Assembly: GCF_002847445.1 (NCBI RefSeq)
Contig: NZ_CP025430.1
Span: 2,604,001-2,668,000, forward strand
Direction: 5' to 3'
From: Paracoccus zhejiangensis
Lineage (GTDB): Bacteria > Pseudomonadota > Alphaproteobacteria > Rhodobacterales > Rhodobacteraceae
Length of the DNA: 64,000 nucleotides
Both the position numbers and the translations under genes were made by a program. Below, piece after piece: positions 51,648-59,771 of the stretch; positions within the stretch are counted from its first letter, which is position 1, and every line of letters starts with the position of its first letter. Under the pieces are notes generated by a model. The model saw only the letters and a list, made by a program, of their open reading frames with translations. It had not been told where the DNA came from and did no database searches.

Positions 51648-52703
51648 TCAGACCTCGCTTTGATGCTTGGTGAACAGGTCGTTTGCGCCGCCCCAGGGGC
51701 CGGCGTCGATGGCGTCCAGCCGGCTCAGCACCGGCAGAAGCTGGGCGGCATAGTCGAGGCTGCTTTCGCGCGGCAGCATCGAGGGCAGGTTGTCGATTGC
51801 CATCACGTCCAGAACCGGGTGATCGGTCACCCGCAGCACTGGCTCGGCCCATGTCGTGGTGCGGTCATAGACCTTGATCGGGGAAAACTCGCTGGTCGGG
51901 TCGCAGGCCACGTCGCCGATGACTGACAGCGCCCGGCCGGGATGCACCGCCTCTGCCGGGACAAAGACCGGGCAGCCGGGATTGGCGAGGATGGCATTGA
52001 TGAAGACGCCGTGCATCAGGATCTGCGGGAAGGGTCCGCCGCTGGCGGTCTCGGCCATGTCCCATTTTGTCACCGAACAGCCCATCGCCGTCAGCAGGTC
52101 GCTGGCGCCCGTGCCCACCCGGCCATTGGCCCCGATGACGATGGTCGAGGGGCGCGGGCGGCCGGTCCCGTCCAGCGCCGCGCGCAGGTCGGTCATCATC
52201 GCCTCCTTGTCGGGCCAGCTGCGCACCGGGCCGCAGATGCTGCCCTGCTGCTGCGCCGCCCAGGCCTTCAGCGAGACCGCCGCACCCGCGAACCCGGCCC
52301 AATAGCCGAAGGCCGCCAGCCGCCGGCCGTTCTCGTCCAAGAGGTATTCGAGGTCATAGAGGCTGCCACCGCCGGCCTTGAACCGCTTCAGCAGCACCCG
52401 CCCCGCCGGCTGGCCCTTGAAGGCATGGCCGAACATGATGTGGCGGTGTTTCAGCGGCGTGCCATCCTCGGGCAGTTCCTTGAGGCCAAAGATGATCGCC
52501 TCGTCCGGCGCATCGACCCAGGCGCCGGCGGGGGCAATATCAGCCCCGGCCTTGCGGTAATCCTCGATCGGGATGACCCGGCTGGGGCTCTCTTCGACCG
52601 TCACAGTCATGCCTTGGGCGATTAGCGCCGCTACGCCTTCGGGGGTGATGCCCACCCGGTCTTCATTGGGGCGGCTTTCCGCCCGGACCCAGAGATGCGT
52701 CAT
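51648..52703 (-). CDS. Saccharopine dehydrogenase-like (LYS1-type, alanine dehydrogenase fold)
   Basis: A 351-residue enzyme of the LYS1/alanine dehydrogenase superfamily, which cleaves saccharopine to lysine and 2-oxoglutarate or the reverse with NAD. The N-terminus WVRAESRPNEDRVGITPEGV is typical, followed by KELPEDGTPLKHRHIMFGHAFKGQ near 75 and the nucleotide-binding IVIGANGRVGTGASDLL near 190. Together with the next gene it covers the two steps between lysine and aminoadipate semialdehyde. Confidence 0.9.
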   Translation of the reverse strand: MTHLWVRAESRPNEDRVGITPEGVAALIAQGMTVTVEESPSRVIPIEDYRKAGADIAPAGAWVDAPDEAIIFGLKELPEDGTPLKHRHIMFGHAFKGQPAGRVLLKRFKAGGGSLYDLEYLLDENGRRLAAFGYWAGFAGAAVSLKAWAAQQQGSICGPVRSWPDKEAMMTDLRAALDGTGRPRPSTIVIGANGRVGTGASDLLTAMGCSVTKWDMAETASGGPFPQILMHGVFINAILANPGCPVFVPAEAVHPGRALSVIGDVACDPTSEFSPIKVYDRTTTWAEPVLRVTDHPVLDVMAIDNLPSMLPRESSLDYAAQLLPVLSRLDAIDAGPWGGANDLFTKHQSEV

Positions 52704-52845
52704 GCTGTCCCCCGCTCGGTTTGCAGGATGTGTCTAGGACAGCGGGCAGGTGGCGACAAGGCGCAGCAGACCCGCCCGGAACCTGCCCGGTCCGCGGGCG
52801 TTGGGCCTCTGCCCCCAAAATGACCCGCAAACAGGAGGACCGAAG

Positions 52846-53607
52846 ATGCCGATGACCCGCCGTTCCAGCCTGAAGCTCGGCGCCGCCGCGCTGAGCATGG
52901 CCGCGCTGCCACGTCATGTCTTTGCGCAAGACGCCAATTCCTATGCCGTCGAGGGCGGCAATGTGGTGATCCACCCGGTCGATCACGCCTCGATGGTGAT
53001 CGAGACCCCGGGCGGGGTGATCTGGGTCGACCCGGTCGGCGGGGCCGAGAAATATGCCGCCCTGCCGCCGGCCGGCCTCATCCTCATCACCCATGAGCAC
53101 GGCGATCACTACGACGCGCCGACGCTGGAAGGCATCGGCGGCGCCGCCCCGATCATCACCAATCCCGCCGTCCATGCGATGCTGCCCGAGGCGCTGAAGG
53201 CCCGCGCCACGGCGATGGAGAACGGCGCGCAGGCGATGCAGGGCGCCATCGGCATCGAGGCCATCCCGGCCTACAACCTGACCGAGGACAGGCTGCAATA
53301 TCACCCGCAGGGGCGCGACAATGGCTATGTCCTGACCCTAGGCGGCAAGCGCGTCTATATCGCCGGCGATACCGAGGACATCCCCGAGATGAAGGGCCTG
53401 ACCGGCATCGAGGTTTCCTTCCTTCCGATGAACCTGCCCTATACCATGACGGTCGAGCAGGCGGCGGCAGGGGTCGAGGGCTTCAAGCCGGCTTTTGTCT
53501 ATCCCTATCACCACAAGGGCAGCGATGTTCAGGCCTTCAAGACCCTGGTCGAGGCTGGGGGCTCGGGCTCGCAGGTGGTGATCGCCAACTGGTATCCGGG
53601 GGGATAA
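52846..53607 (+). CDS. Tat-exported metallo-beta-lactamase-fold protein (UlaG-like)
   Basis: A 253-residue metallohydrolase fold protein. A twin-arginine signal is present (TRRSSLKLGAAALSMAAL, cut near VFAQD). The zinc motif THEHGDHYD sits near residue 83, with VDHAS near 50, GDTED near 175 and a C-terminal YHHKGSD near 223, the pattern of the UlaG-like/L-ascorbate-6-P lactonase branch. The substrate is unknown. AGGAGG lies 7 nt before the ATG. It diverges from the saccharopine pair. Confidence 0.88.
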   Translation: MPMTRRSSLKLGAAALSMAALPRHVFAQDANSYAVEGGNVVIHPVDHASMVIETPGGVIWVDPVGGAEKYAALPPAGLILITHEHGDHYDAPTLEGIGGAAPIITNPAVHAMLPEALKARATAMENGAQAMQGAIGIEAIPAYNLTEDRLQYHPQGRDNGYVLTLGGKRVYIAGDTEDIPEMKGLTGIEVSFLPMNLPYTMTVEQAAAGVEGFKPAFVYPYHHKGSDVQAFKTLVEAGGSGSQVVIANWYPGG

Positions 53608-53627
53608 GGGCAGGCGCAGCAAAGGGC

Positions 53628-53753
53628 CAGCGGCTGACCGCCGGGTGGCCGCTGAGGCGATTGTGCAAAGCGCATTTATGGTGCCAGCATATGGAACGGT
53701 CGTTCAGCGCAGAACCGTACCAGAGCGGCCGCCCCGGGGGGCGGTCGGCCGCT
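53628..53753. terminator. Two GC-rich hairpins between convergent genes
   Basis: A 7-bp stem (53628-53634 with 53648-53654) and an 8-bp stem (53724-53731 with 53746-53753). Both are built from AGCGGC/GCCGCT arms. They lie in the 207-bp gap between converging genes and could end transcription from both sides, though neither has a T-run. Confidence 0.35.
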
Positions 53754-53814
53754 GGCCCGGCGGCACTGCGTGCCTTGCTCCGGGCCGGGGCCTGCAAGCG
53801 TACCTCTGCCCCGC

Positions 53815-54462
53815 CTAGAACGGCACCGGCGCCGTAAACGTCATCTGCACGCCGCTATCGGGATGCTTTATCCGCAAACTCTCGGCATGAAGCATCAGCC
53901 GAGGGAAATCCGCCGCCGCGCCTGCCGCATAAAGCGGATCGCCCAGAATCGCATGCCCGGTCTCGGCCATGTGCACGCGTAGCTGATGGCTGCGCCCGGT
54001 CAGCGGGAAAAGCCGCACCCGCGTTTCGTCATCACCCGCCCGGATCACCCGCCATTCGGTCAGCGCCGGCTTGCCCTCGGCGTGGTCGACCTTCTGGCGC
54101 GGGCGATTCGGCCAGTCGACAATCAGCGGCAGATCGACGGTCCCGGTCTTCGGCTCCAGCCGGCCGGCCACGCGGGCGACATAGGCTTTCTTGGTCTTGC
54201 GATCCTCGAACTGCTTCGACAGGTTCCTCTGCGCATGGGGCGTCAGCCCGAAGATCATCACCCCGGAGGTGTCCTGATCCAGCCGATGCACCAGCAGGAT
54301 GGTCGGAAAGGCGCCGCGCAGCCGCTCGATGGCGCAATCGGCCTTGTCCTCGCCGCGACCAGGCACCGACAGAAGGCCCGCCGGCTTCGACACCACCAGG
54401 ATCTCGTGATCGGCATGGATGACCTCGGGCGGATCGGGCGGCGGGCTGTAGGAAAAGCTCAC
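53815..54462 (-). CDS. RluA-family RNA pseudouridine synthase
   Basis: A 215-residue synthase that isomerises uridine in rRNA or tRNA. It carries the catalytic motif VHRLDQDTSGVMIFG (Asp near residue 64) and the family blocks KPAGLLSVPGRG and LTGRSHQLRVHMAETGHAILGDPLY. There is no S4 domain. The start is GTG, overlapping the LysE stop as GTGA. Target site cannot be told from sequence; its length fits the RluA/TruC-like short group. Confidence 0.93.
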   Translation of the reverse strand: MSFSYSPPPDPPEVIHADHEILVVSKPAGLLSVPGRGEDKADCAIERLRGAFPTILLVHRLDQDTSGVMIFGLTPHAQRNLSKQFEDRKTKKAYVARVAGRLEPKTGTVDLPLIVDWPNRPRQKVDHAEGKPALTEWRVIRAGDDETRVRLFPLTGRSHQLRVHMAETGHAILGDPLYAAGAAADFPRLMLHAESLRIKHPDSGVQMTFTAPVPF

Positions 54463-55085
54463 TTCGCAACCAGTCGCAGCGCCAGACCCGCAAACAGCAC
54501 CGCGGCGATCTTGTTGACCAGCCCCAGACGCCGGCCCAGCACCTGCCCGGCATAGCCCGCGACCACGCCATAGCCGATGGTGACCAACATCCCGGTAAAG
54601 GCGAAGATCAGCCCGAGGCCCAGGATCTGCTGCCAGATCGCGCCATAGGCGGGGCTGGTGAATTGCGGCAGGAAGGCCAGCAGGAACAGCACCGGCTTGG
54701 GGTTCAGGATATTCGACAGCGCACCCCGGCGGACGATGTTCCAGGGCCGCCGCGCCGCCTGCGCGGTCGGGTCGACCGGCCCGGCATTCCAGCTTTTCCA
54801 CGCCAGCCACAGCAGATAGGCGGCACCGGCATATTTCACTGCCAGCAATGCCTCGGGATGCGCCGCCACCACCGCGCCAAGGCCGACCGTCGCCAGCGTC
54901 AGGTGGAACAGCACGCCCAAGCCCACGCCGAAACCCGCCAGCGCACCGGCGCGCGGACCGCCCTGGATGCCGCAGGCGCTGGCGAAGAACACGTCCTGTC
55001 CCGGCGCGAAATTCAGCACCAGCCCGCCGGCGATGAAGGCCGTCAGCTGCGCCAGCGGGATATTGGCGATGGTGTCCCAGATCAT
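54459..55085 (-). CDS. LysE/RhtB-family amino acid exporter
   Basis: A 208-residue inner-membrane exporter with six hydrophobic helices. Family marks are GGLVLNFAPGQDVFFASACGIQGG near 20-43 and RRGALSNILNPKPVLFLLAFLPQF near 118. Substrate is unknown; the family exports amino acids and their derivatives. It overlaps the downstream pseudouridine synthase by 4 bp and follows the GFA genes after 56 bp. Confidence 0.92.
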   Translation of the reverse strand: MIWDTIANIPLAQLTAFIAGGLVLNFAPGQDVFFASACGIQGGPRAGALAGFGVGLGVLFHLTLATVGLGAVVAAHPEALLAVKYAGAAYLLWLAWKSWNAGPVDPTAQAARRPWNIVRRGALSNILNPKPVLFLLAFLPQFTSPAYGAIWQQILGLGLIFAFTGMLVTIGYGVVAGYAGQVLGRRLGLVNKIAAVLFAGLALRLVAK

Positions 55086-55141
55086 CTCAGCCCATCCGGT
55101 TTGAAGGTTTCACCGCTGCATCCAACGCAGCGGCTGAAAGG

Positions 55142-55513
55142 TCAATCCTGATCCTTGCGGGGCAGATCGTCGGCAATCTCGTAATAATCGCCCTTGTCAG
55201 CGGCATAGATATGCTCGCCCAGGTTCAGCCCGGTCGGATCGGTCAGCGCCCCGGCCGAGACCGACAGCGCCTCGCGCCCCTCGAGCCGCCAGAACAGAGA
55301 GGTGCCGCAGGTGGCGCAAAACCCCCGCTCGGCGTGATCCGAGGACCGGAACCAGCGCGGCTCACCCTCGATCCGCGCGTCGGTCAGGTGGAACGAGGCC
55401 CAGACATGGCCCGACCATTTCCGGCACTGGCTGCAATGGCAGGCGATCACATGCGGCGTCTCGGGATGGCCCGAGAACCGCACCGCGCCGCAAAGGCAGG
55501 ATCCCGCGATCAT
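55142..55513 (-). CDS. GFA-family zinc-binding protein, copy 1
   Basis: A 123-residue protein of the GFA (glutathione-dependent formaldehyde-activating, Mss4-like) family. Zinc-site cysteines are C6/C8 (SCLCG), C25/C27/C30 (ACHCSQC) and C66/C69 (FCATCG). It ends with HIYAADKGDYYEIADDLP, a block shared by the other two copies. Much shorter than true Gfa, so activity with formaldehyde is unproven. Its ATG shares a base with the stop of copy 2. Confidence 0.9.
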   Translation of the reverse strand: MIAGSCLCGAVRFSGHPETPHVIACHCSQCRKWSGHVWASFHLTDARIEGEPRWFRSSDHAERGFCATCGTSLFWRLEGREALSVSAGALTDPTGLNLGEHIYAADKGDYYEIADDLPRKDQD

Positions 55514-55881
55514 CAGCGCCCCCGCTGCGGCAGGCCGTCGGCGATCCGGTAGTAATCGCCCTTGCCCTCGACATGGATATGCCCGACCAGCCGCAGCCCG
55601 GTCGGGTGCGATACCGCCCCGGCGGCGACGGCCATCCCCGTCTCGCCCGGTTCGCGCCAGAAGAGCGACGAGCCGCAGGTGGGGCAGAACCCCCGCTCGG
55701 CCCGGTCGGAGGAGCGGAACCAGCGCACCTCGCCCTCGATCCGGGGCGCGCGCATGTGGAAGGCGGCGTTCACATGGCCGGTCCAGCGCCGGCACATGCC
55801 GCAATGGCAGGCGGTGACCTCGGGGCTGTCAGCCGCGCCGGAAAAGCGCACGGCACCGCAGAGGCAGGTCCCTGCGATCAT
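55513..55881 (-). CDS. GFA-family zinc-binding protein, copy 2
   Basis: A 122-residue paralogue with the same cysteine layout (TCLCG, ACHCGMC, FCPTCG). WFRSSDRAERGFCPTCGSSLFW is nearly identical to the other copies. It lacks the WxH-Trp seen in copies 1 and 3 (GHVNAAFH instead of GHVWA). It overlaps copy 3 by 4 bp. Confidence 0.9.
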   Translation of the reverse strand: MIAGTCLCGAVRFSGAADSPEVTACHCGMCRRWTGHVNAAFHMRAPRIEGEVRWFRSSDRAERGFCPTCGSSLFWREPGETGMAVAAGAVSHPTGLRLVGHIHVEGKGDYYRIADGLPQRGR

Positions 55882-56270
55882 TCGCGTTCGACCTGTGGCA
55901 GACCGTCATCGATGGCGTAGTAGTCGCCCTTGTCGGCCACGTAGATATGTCCGGAAAGCACGATCCCGGTCGGCGCATCGACGCAACCCGCCGCCACGTC
56001 GATCTTGTCGGACCCGAGCCGGTGCCAGAAAAGCGACGAGCCGCAGGTCGGGCAGAAGCCGCGCTCGGCCTGCGCGGAGGAGCGGAACCATGTCACCTCG
56101 CCGGTGATCTCCAGCCGGTCGGCAAGGGCGGCGGCCCAGACATGGCCCGACCAGCGCCGGCACTGGCCGCAATGGCAGGCGCGCAGCGGGTCGCTGCCCC
56201 ACGTGCCTTCGAACCGCACCTGCCCGCAAAGGCAGGAGCCGGAAAATTCAGAGCCCGCCGAATGTGTCAT
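55878..56270 (-). CDS. GFA-family zinc-binding protein, copy 3
   Basis: A 130-residue paralogue, the first of the three in transcription order. It has SCLCG, ACHCGQC and FCPTCG and the shared end HIYVADKGDYYAIDDGLP. I chose the ATG at 56270 (MTHSAGSEF); a longer start would overlap the upstream gene further. It overlaps the methionine sulfoxide reductase gene by 23 bp, tying this triplet to that gene. Confidence 0.9.
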   Translation of the reverse strand: MTHSAGSEFSGSCLCGQVRFEGTWGSDPLRACHCGQCRRWSGHVWAAALADRLEITGEVTWFRSSAQAERGFCPTCGSSLFWHRLGSDKIDVAAGCVDAPTGIVLSGHIYVADKGDYYAIDDGLPQVERE

Positions 56271-56700
56271 GCAGAATCGCCTCCAGCCGCCGCGCATCCT
56301 CGGCGGTGAAAGCGTCGGGCAGATCGCTGTCGATGTCCAGCACGCCGATCAGCCGGCGATCCTTCCCCCAGACCGGCAGCACGATCTCGGACCGGGTGGA
56401 GCTGGCGCAGGCGATATGGCCGGGAAAGGCGTCCACATCAGGCACCAGCTGCACCTCGCCCGTTCGCGCCGCCGCGCCGCAGACGCCGCGCGAAAAGGGG
56501 ATGACCAGGCAGCCATGCCCGCCCTGATAGGGGCCGATCTTCAGCAGGTCCGGCGCGGTGACGCGGTAGAAACCGGTCCAGTCGAAACGGTCATCGGACT
56601 GGTGAAGCTCGCAGGCGAGTGTCGCCATCAGCGCGACCTCGTCGGTCTCGCCTTCGGTCAGGGCGCGGATGCGGGCGGAGAGGGAGTCATAATCGGTCAT
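56248..56700 (-). CDS. Free methionine-(R)-sulfoxide reductase (GAF domain)
   Basis: A 150-residue GAF-fold enzyme that reduces free methionine-R-sulfoxide in the cytoplasm. The three cysteines C64 (GGHGC), C74 (GVCG) and C98 (HIACAS) keep the 10- and 24-residue spacing of the E. coli enzyme, and DIDSDLPDAF is conserved. First gene of a probable run with three GFA genes. That pairing suggests a role in oxidative or aldehyde stress. Confidence 0.93.
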   Translation of the reverse strand: MTDYDSLSARIRALTEGETDEVALMATLACELHQSDDRFDWTGFYRVTAPDLLKIGPYQGGHGCLVIPFSRGVCGAAARTGEVQLVPDVDAFPGHIACASSTRSEIVLPVWGKDRRLIGVLDIDSDLPDAFTAEDARRLEAILHDTFGGL

Positions 56701-56739
56701 GGCGCTGATCTAGGGATTTCGCGCCGCCCGGAAAAGGGG

Positions 56740-57483
56740 TCACGCACGATCCGCGCCATCGGCCAGCCGGTCGCGCAGCAGGTCAAGCTGCTGGCGGTCG
56801 GCGCGGGCGCGGTGCTGCTGCTGGGCCAGCCGCGCCGCCTCGACATCACCGGCGGCCAGCGCCTCGACGATGCGGCGATGCTCGATATTGGATTGCGTCG
56901 GCTTGGGGCGCAGCGGTACGATCATCATGCGCGGGCGGTATTGCTGCGACCAGTATTCGTCGAGCGTCGACAGAAGCCGGTCATTGCCGCAGAGCCCCGC
57001 GACGGTGGAGTGGAAATCATCATCCATCTCGGACCATTGCGCGATATCGCCGGCCTCGGTCGCCCGCTCCATCCGGTCCATCAGGTGCAAAAGACGGTCG
57101 TGATCCGCCCGCGCCAGCCCGCGCCGCGCTACCAGTTCCACCGCCCGGATCTCCAGCGCCGAGAGCACGTCGAGAATATCCCGCACATCGTTCAGCGTCA
57201 GGCTGCGCACGGTGATGCCGTGGCGCGGGCGGATGGCAATCAGCCCCTCCTCGGCCAGCCGGATCGTCGCCTCGCGCACCGGGGTACGCGACAGCGACAG
57301 AAGTGCCGCCAGTTCGGTTTCCAGCAGCGTGGTGCCGGGGGCCAGACGCCCGGTCAGGATGCGATAGCGCAGGTCGTGATAGGCGCGGTCGCGGGCCGGC
57401 AGGTCGGCGATGCCCTGCAGGCTGGGACGCGAGCGGGCGCGACGGTCGCCGGGGCGGGGCGCCCCGGTCCTAGGCGAGGCCAT
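56740..57483 (-). CDS. GntR-family (FCD) transcriptional regulator
   Basis: A 247-residue repressor-type regulator. The N-terminal winged helix (about residues 30-95) contains YRILTGRLAPGTTLLETELAALLSLSRTPVREA, the GntR hallmark, and the C-terminal all-helical FCD domain (about 105-235) has the metal-ligand pattern with DDDFH near 150 and HRRIVEAL near 203. It overlaps the DenD-like gene by 14 bp. It probably controls the sugar-acid genes around it; GTATAC palindromes lie before both divergent units. Confidence 0.92.
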   Translation of the reverse strand: MASPRTGAPRPGDRRARSRPSLQGIADLPARDRAYHDLRYRILTGRLAPGTTLLETELAALLSLSRTPVREATIRLAEEGLIAIRPRHGITVRSLTLNDVRDILDVLSALEIRAVELVARRGLARADHDRLLHLMDRMERATEAGDIAQWSEMDDDFHSTVAGLCGNDRLLSTLDEYWSQQYRPRMMIVPLRPKPTQSNIEHRRIVEALAAGDVEAARLAQQQHRARADRQQLDLLRDRLADGADRA

Positions 57484-58450
57484 GGCCGGTCTCGCGCTGA
57501 TGGGCGCGGATGATCTCGTGGAAGCTGGCATCGGTGACAAAGCCCAGTTCCGCGGCCCGCGTGGCGTCGAAATCGCGCGGCCAGCCAGCGACGATCCGGC
57601 GGATGGTCTCGTCCGGCTTGCGGCGAACCCGCGCCACGACATCCTCGCCCGTCACGTCACGCAGCGCCGCCAGCATCTCGGCCACGGTCACCGAGAGGCC
57701 CGGCATGGTCAGGCAGCGGCGTGGGCCGACGGGTTCGAGGTCCATGGTCGCGCCATGGACCAGGTAACCGACGGCGGAATCGGGGCTGGCGACCCAGTGG
57801 CGCACGTCGTCATCCACCGGCAGGTCGGCCTCGATCCCGGCCAGCGGCTCGCGGATGATGCCGGAAAAGAAGCTCGAGGCCGCCTTGTTGGGCTTGCCGG
57901 GTCGGACCACGATGGTCGGCAGGCGGATGCCGATGCCGTCGAAGATGCCGCGGCGGGAATAATCGTTCAGCAACAGCTCGCCGATCATCTTCTGCGTGCC
58001 ATAGCTGGTCAGCGGTGCGGTCAGGAACTCGTCGCCGATCTTGTCGCCGAAGGGCGCGCCAAAAACGGCGATGGACGAGGTATAGACCACACGCGGGCGG
58101 TAATCGGCCTCGGCCCGGATCGCCTCGAAGAGATGCCGCGTGCCGTCGAGGTTGATACGATAGCCCTTGTCGAAATCGGCCTCGGCCTCGCCCGAAACCA
58201 CGGCGGCGAGGTGGAAGATGACATCGGGACGATCCGCCACCAGCGCGCGGATGGTCGCCGCGTCCGAGATGTCGCCGGTGACGATCTTGAGGTCGATGCC
58301 GCTGGCCCCGGCCTCCAGATCGGCGGGCACCATGTCGAAGGCGGTGATGCGGCTGACGGGCTGATCGCCCAGCCTGCCGCTTGCCAGCAGGTGCTGCGCC
58401 AGCCTGCGGCCGACCATGCCCGCGGCCCCCAGAATCAGAACCTGCACCAT
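57470..58450 (-). CDS. NAD-dependent epimerase/dehydratase-family protein, D-erythronate dehydrogenase-like
   Basis: A 326-residue extended SDR. It starts with the nucleotide loop LILGAAGMVGRRLAQ, has FHLAAVVSGEAEADFDKGYRINLDGTR near 78-105, SSIAVFG near 123 and the active-site YGTQK near 148. The VSGEAEADFDKGY stretch is typical of DenD, which oxidises D-erythronate in a C4 sugar-acid pathway; here it might act on another aldonate. Start chosen with GGGAGGAG just upstream. It is transcribed with gntR. Confidence 0.88.
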   Translation of the reverse strand: MVQVLILGAAGMVGRRLAQHLLASGRLGDQPVSRITAFDMVPADLEAGASGIDLKIVTGDISDAATIRALVADRPDVIFHLAAVVSGEAEADFDKGYRINLDGTRHLFEAIRAEADYRPRVVYTSSIAVFGAPFGDKIGDEFLTAPLTSYGTQKMIGELLLNDYSRRGIFDGIGIRLPTIVVRPGKPNKAASSFFSGIIREPLAGIEADLPVDDDVRHWVASPDSAVGYLVHGATMDLEPVGPRRCLTMPGLSVTVAEMLAALRDVTGEDVVARVRRKPDETIRRIVAGWPRDFDATRAAELGFVTDASFHEIIRAHQRETGHGLA

Positions 58451-58484
58451 AGACTCCTCCCGCCGCTGCCCGGCGTCGAGCAGT

Positions 58485-58490
58485 GTATAC
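58485..58490. promoter_or_regulatory. GTATAC-centred candidate operator upstream of the denD-like gene
   Basis: Context CAGTGTATACGTTAC, 35-40 bp before the start codon on the minus strand. It fits autoregulation of the denD-like/gntR pair, but only the six-base core is symmetric. Confidence 0.4.
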
Positions 58491-58514
58491 GTTACCCAGC
58501 GGTTGCGGGGAAGT

Positions 58515-59666
58515 TCAAGCCGTTGCCAGCAGGCCGCGTGCGGCAAGATTGCGCATCAGCGCCGCCGTGCCAAAGCGCCATTCCGGGCAATCGGTGGACA
58601 GCGCCACCCGGTTGACCAGCGCGCCCAGTCCCGGCTCGCTGATGGTGACCAGATCGCCCGGGTGATGGGTGAAGCCCTGCCCCGGCGCGTCGCGGTCCTG
58701 CGTCGGCGCGAAGAGTGTGCCGAGATAGAGCATCATCCCGTCCGGATATTGGTGGTGCCGGCCCAACGTCTGGCTGACCAGATCGGCGGGATCGCGGCTG
58801 ATCCGGCGCATCGAGGACCGCCCGTCCAGCACGAACCCGTCCGCGCCCTCGACCCGCAAGGTCAGTTCGGCCTGCCTTACATCCTCGAGCCCATAGCCCG
58901 CATCGAACAGCCGGATGAACGGCCCGATGGCGGCGCTGGCATTGTTGTCCTTGGCCTTGCCCAGAAGCAGCGCCGAGCGCCCCTCGACATCGCGCAGGTT
59001 CACATCGTTGCCCAACGTCGCGCCCTTGATCCGACCCCGGCTGTCCACCGCCAGCACGATCTCCGGCTCGGGATTGTTCCAGCGGCTGATCGGGTGCAAC
59101 CCGACCCGCGCCCCCCAGCCGACCGAGGCCATGGGCTGGCACTTGGTGAAGACCTCGGCATCCGGGCCGATGCCCACCTCGAGATATTGCGACCACAGCC
59201 CCTCTTCCTGCAGCGCCCGCTTGACCTCGGCGGCGCGGTCCGAGCCGGGGACAATGCCCCGAAGATTGTCGCCCACGCGCGCACCGATGCGGGCGCGGAT
59301 CTCGGCGGCAAGGTCGGGATTGCCGGCAGCGCGTTCCTCGATCACCCGCTCGACCATCGATTCGGCAAAGGTGACGCCGCTGGCCTTGATCGCCTGCAGA
59401 TCGGCGGGCGAGATCAGCCGCAGCGCATCGGGATCATCCGTTTCGCCTTCGAGATCGGCAAGATCGCAGACCCGCTCGCCCGGCATCGCAGCCAGCCAGC
59501 CCACCGGATCGTCCAGTTCCAGCAAGTCGCGCATGGTCGGCACCGCGGGCGAGGTGACGTCGAAGACCGCGCCCTCGCGCAGCACCACCAGCACCGGGCC
59601 GATGCCCGGTCGCCAGATGCGCCCGGCGAAGATCCCGGTTTCGGGCAGGTTGGTGGCTGGGGTCAT
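58515..59666 (-). CDS. FAH-family 2-keto-3-deoxy-aldonate dehydratase-like protein (XylX-like)
   Basis: A 383-residue fumarylacetoacetate hydrolase-family protein. The C-terminal FAH core has GPDAEVFTKCQPMASVG near 205, WNNPEPEIVLAV near 232 (metal-binding Glu-x-Glu) and GNDVNLRDVEGRSALLLGKAK near 255. From memory these match XylX, which dehydrates 2-keto-3-deoxy-xylonate to 2-oxoglutarate semialdehyde in the Weimberg route. AGGAGG is 7 nt before the ATG. It diverges from the XylD-like dehydratase, the enzyme for the step before it. Confidence 0.87.
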   Translation of the reverse strand: MTPATNLPETGIFAGRIWRPGIGPVLVVLREGAVFDVTSPAVPTMRDLLELDDPVGWLAAMPGERVCDLADLEGETDDPDALRLISPADLQAIKASGVTFAESMVERVIEERAAGNPDLAAEIRARIGARVGDNLRGIVPGSDRAAEVKRALQEEGLWSQYLEVGIGPDAEVFTKCQPMASVGWGARVGLHPISRWNNPEPEIVLAVDSRGRIKGATLGNDVNLRDVEGRSALLLGKAKDNNASAAIGPFIRLFDAGYGLEDVRQAELTLRVEGADGFVLDGRSSMRRISRDPADLVSQTLGRHHQYPDGMMLYLGTLFAPTQDRDAPGQGFTHHPGDLVTISEPGLGALVNRVALSTDCPEWRFGTAALMRNLAARGLLATA

Positions 59667-59718
59667 GCGAATTCCTCCTCGGGTGCGGTCATGGTTGCGC
59701 TTTACGCGCCTCCAAAAA

Positions 59719-59728
59719 TGGTATACCA
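59719..59728. promoter_or_regulatory. Perfect palindrome TGGTATACCA in the divergent FAH/dehydratase promoter
   Basis: A 10-bp perfect palindrome that fits the GntR/FCD pattern TnGT-n-ACnA. It lies about midway in the 105-bp gap between two divergent genes. A second inverted repeat, CCAAA (59726-59730) with TTTGG (59740-59744), overlaps it. Best operator candidate in the window. Confidence 0.65.
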
Positions 59729-59771
59729 AAATTTCAAGCTTTGGCAATTCGCCGGTTCGGGAGAGGAAACC

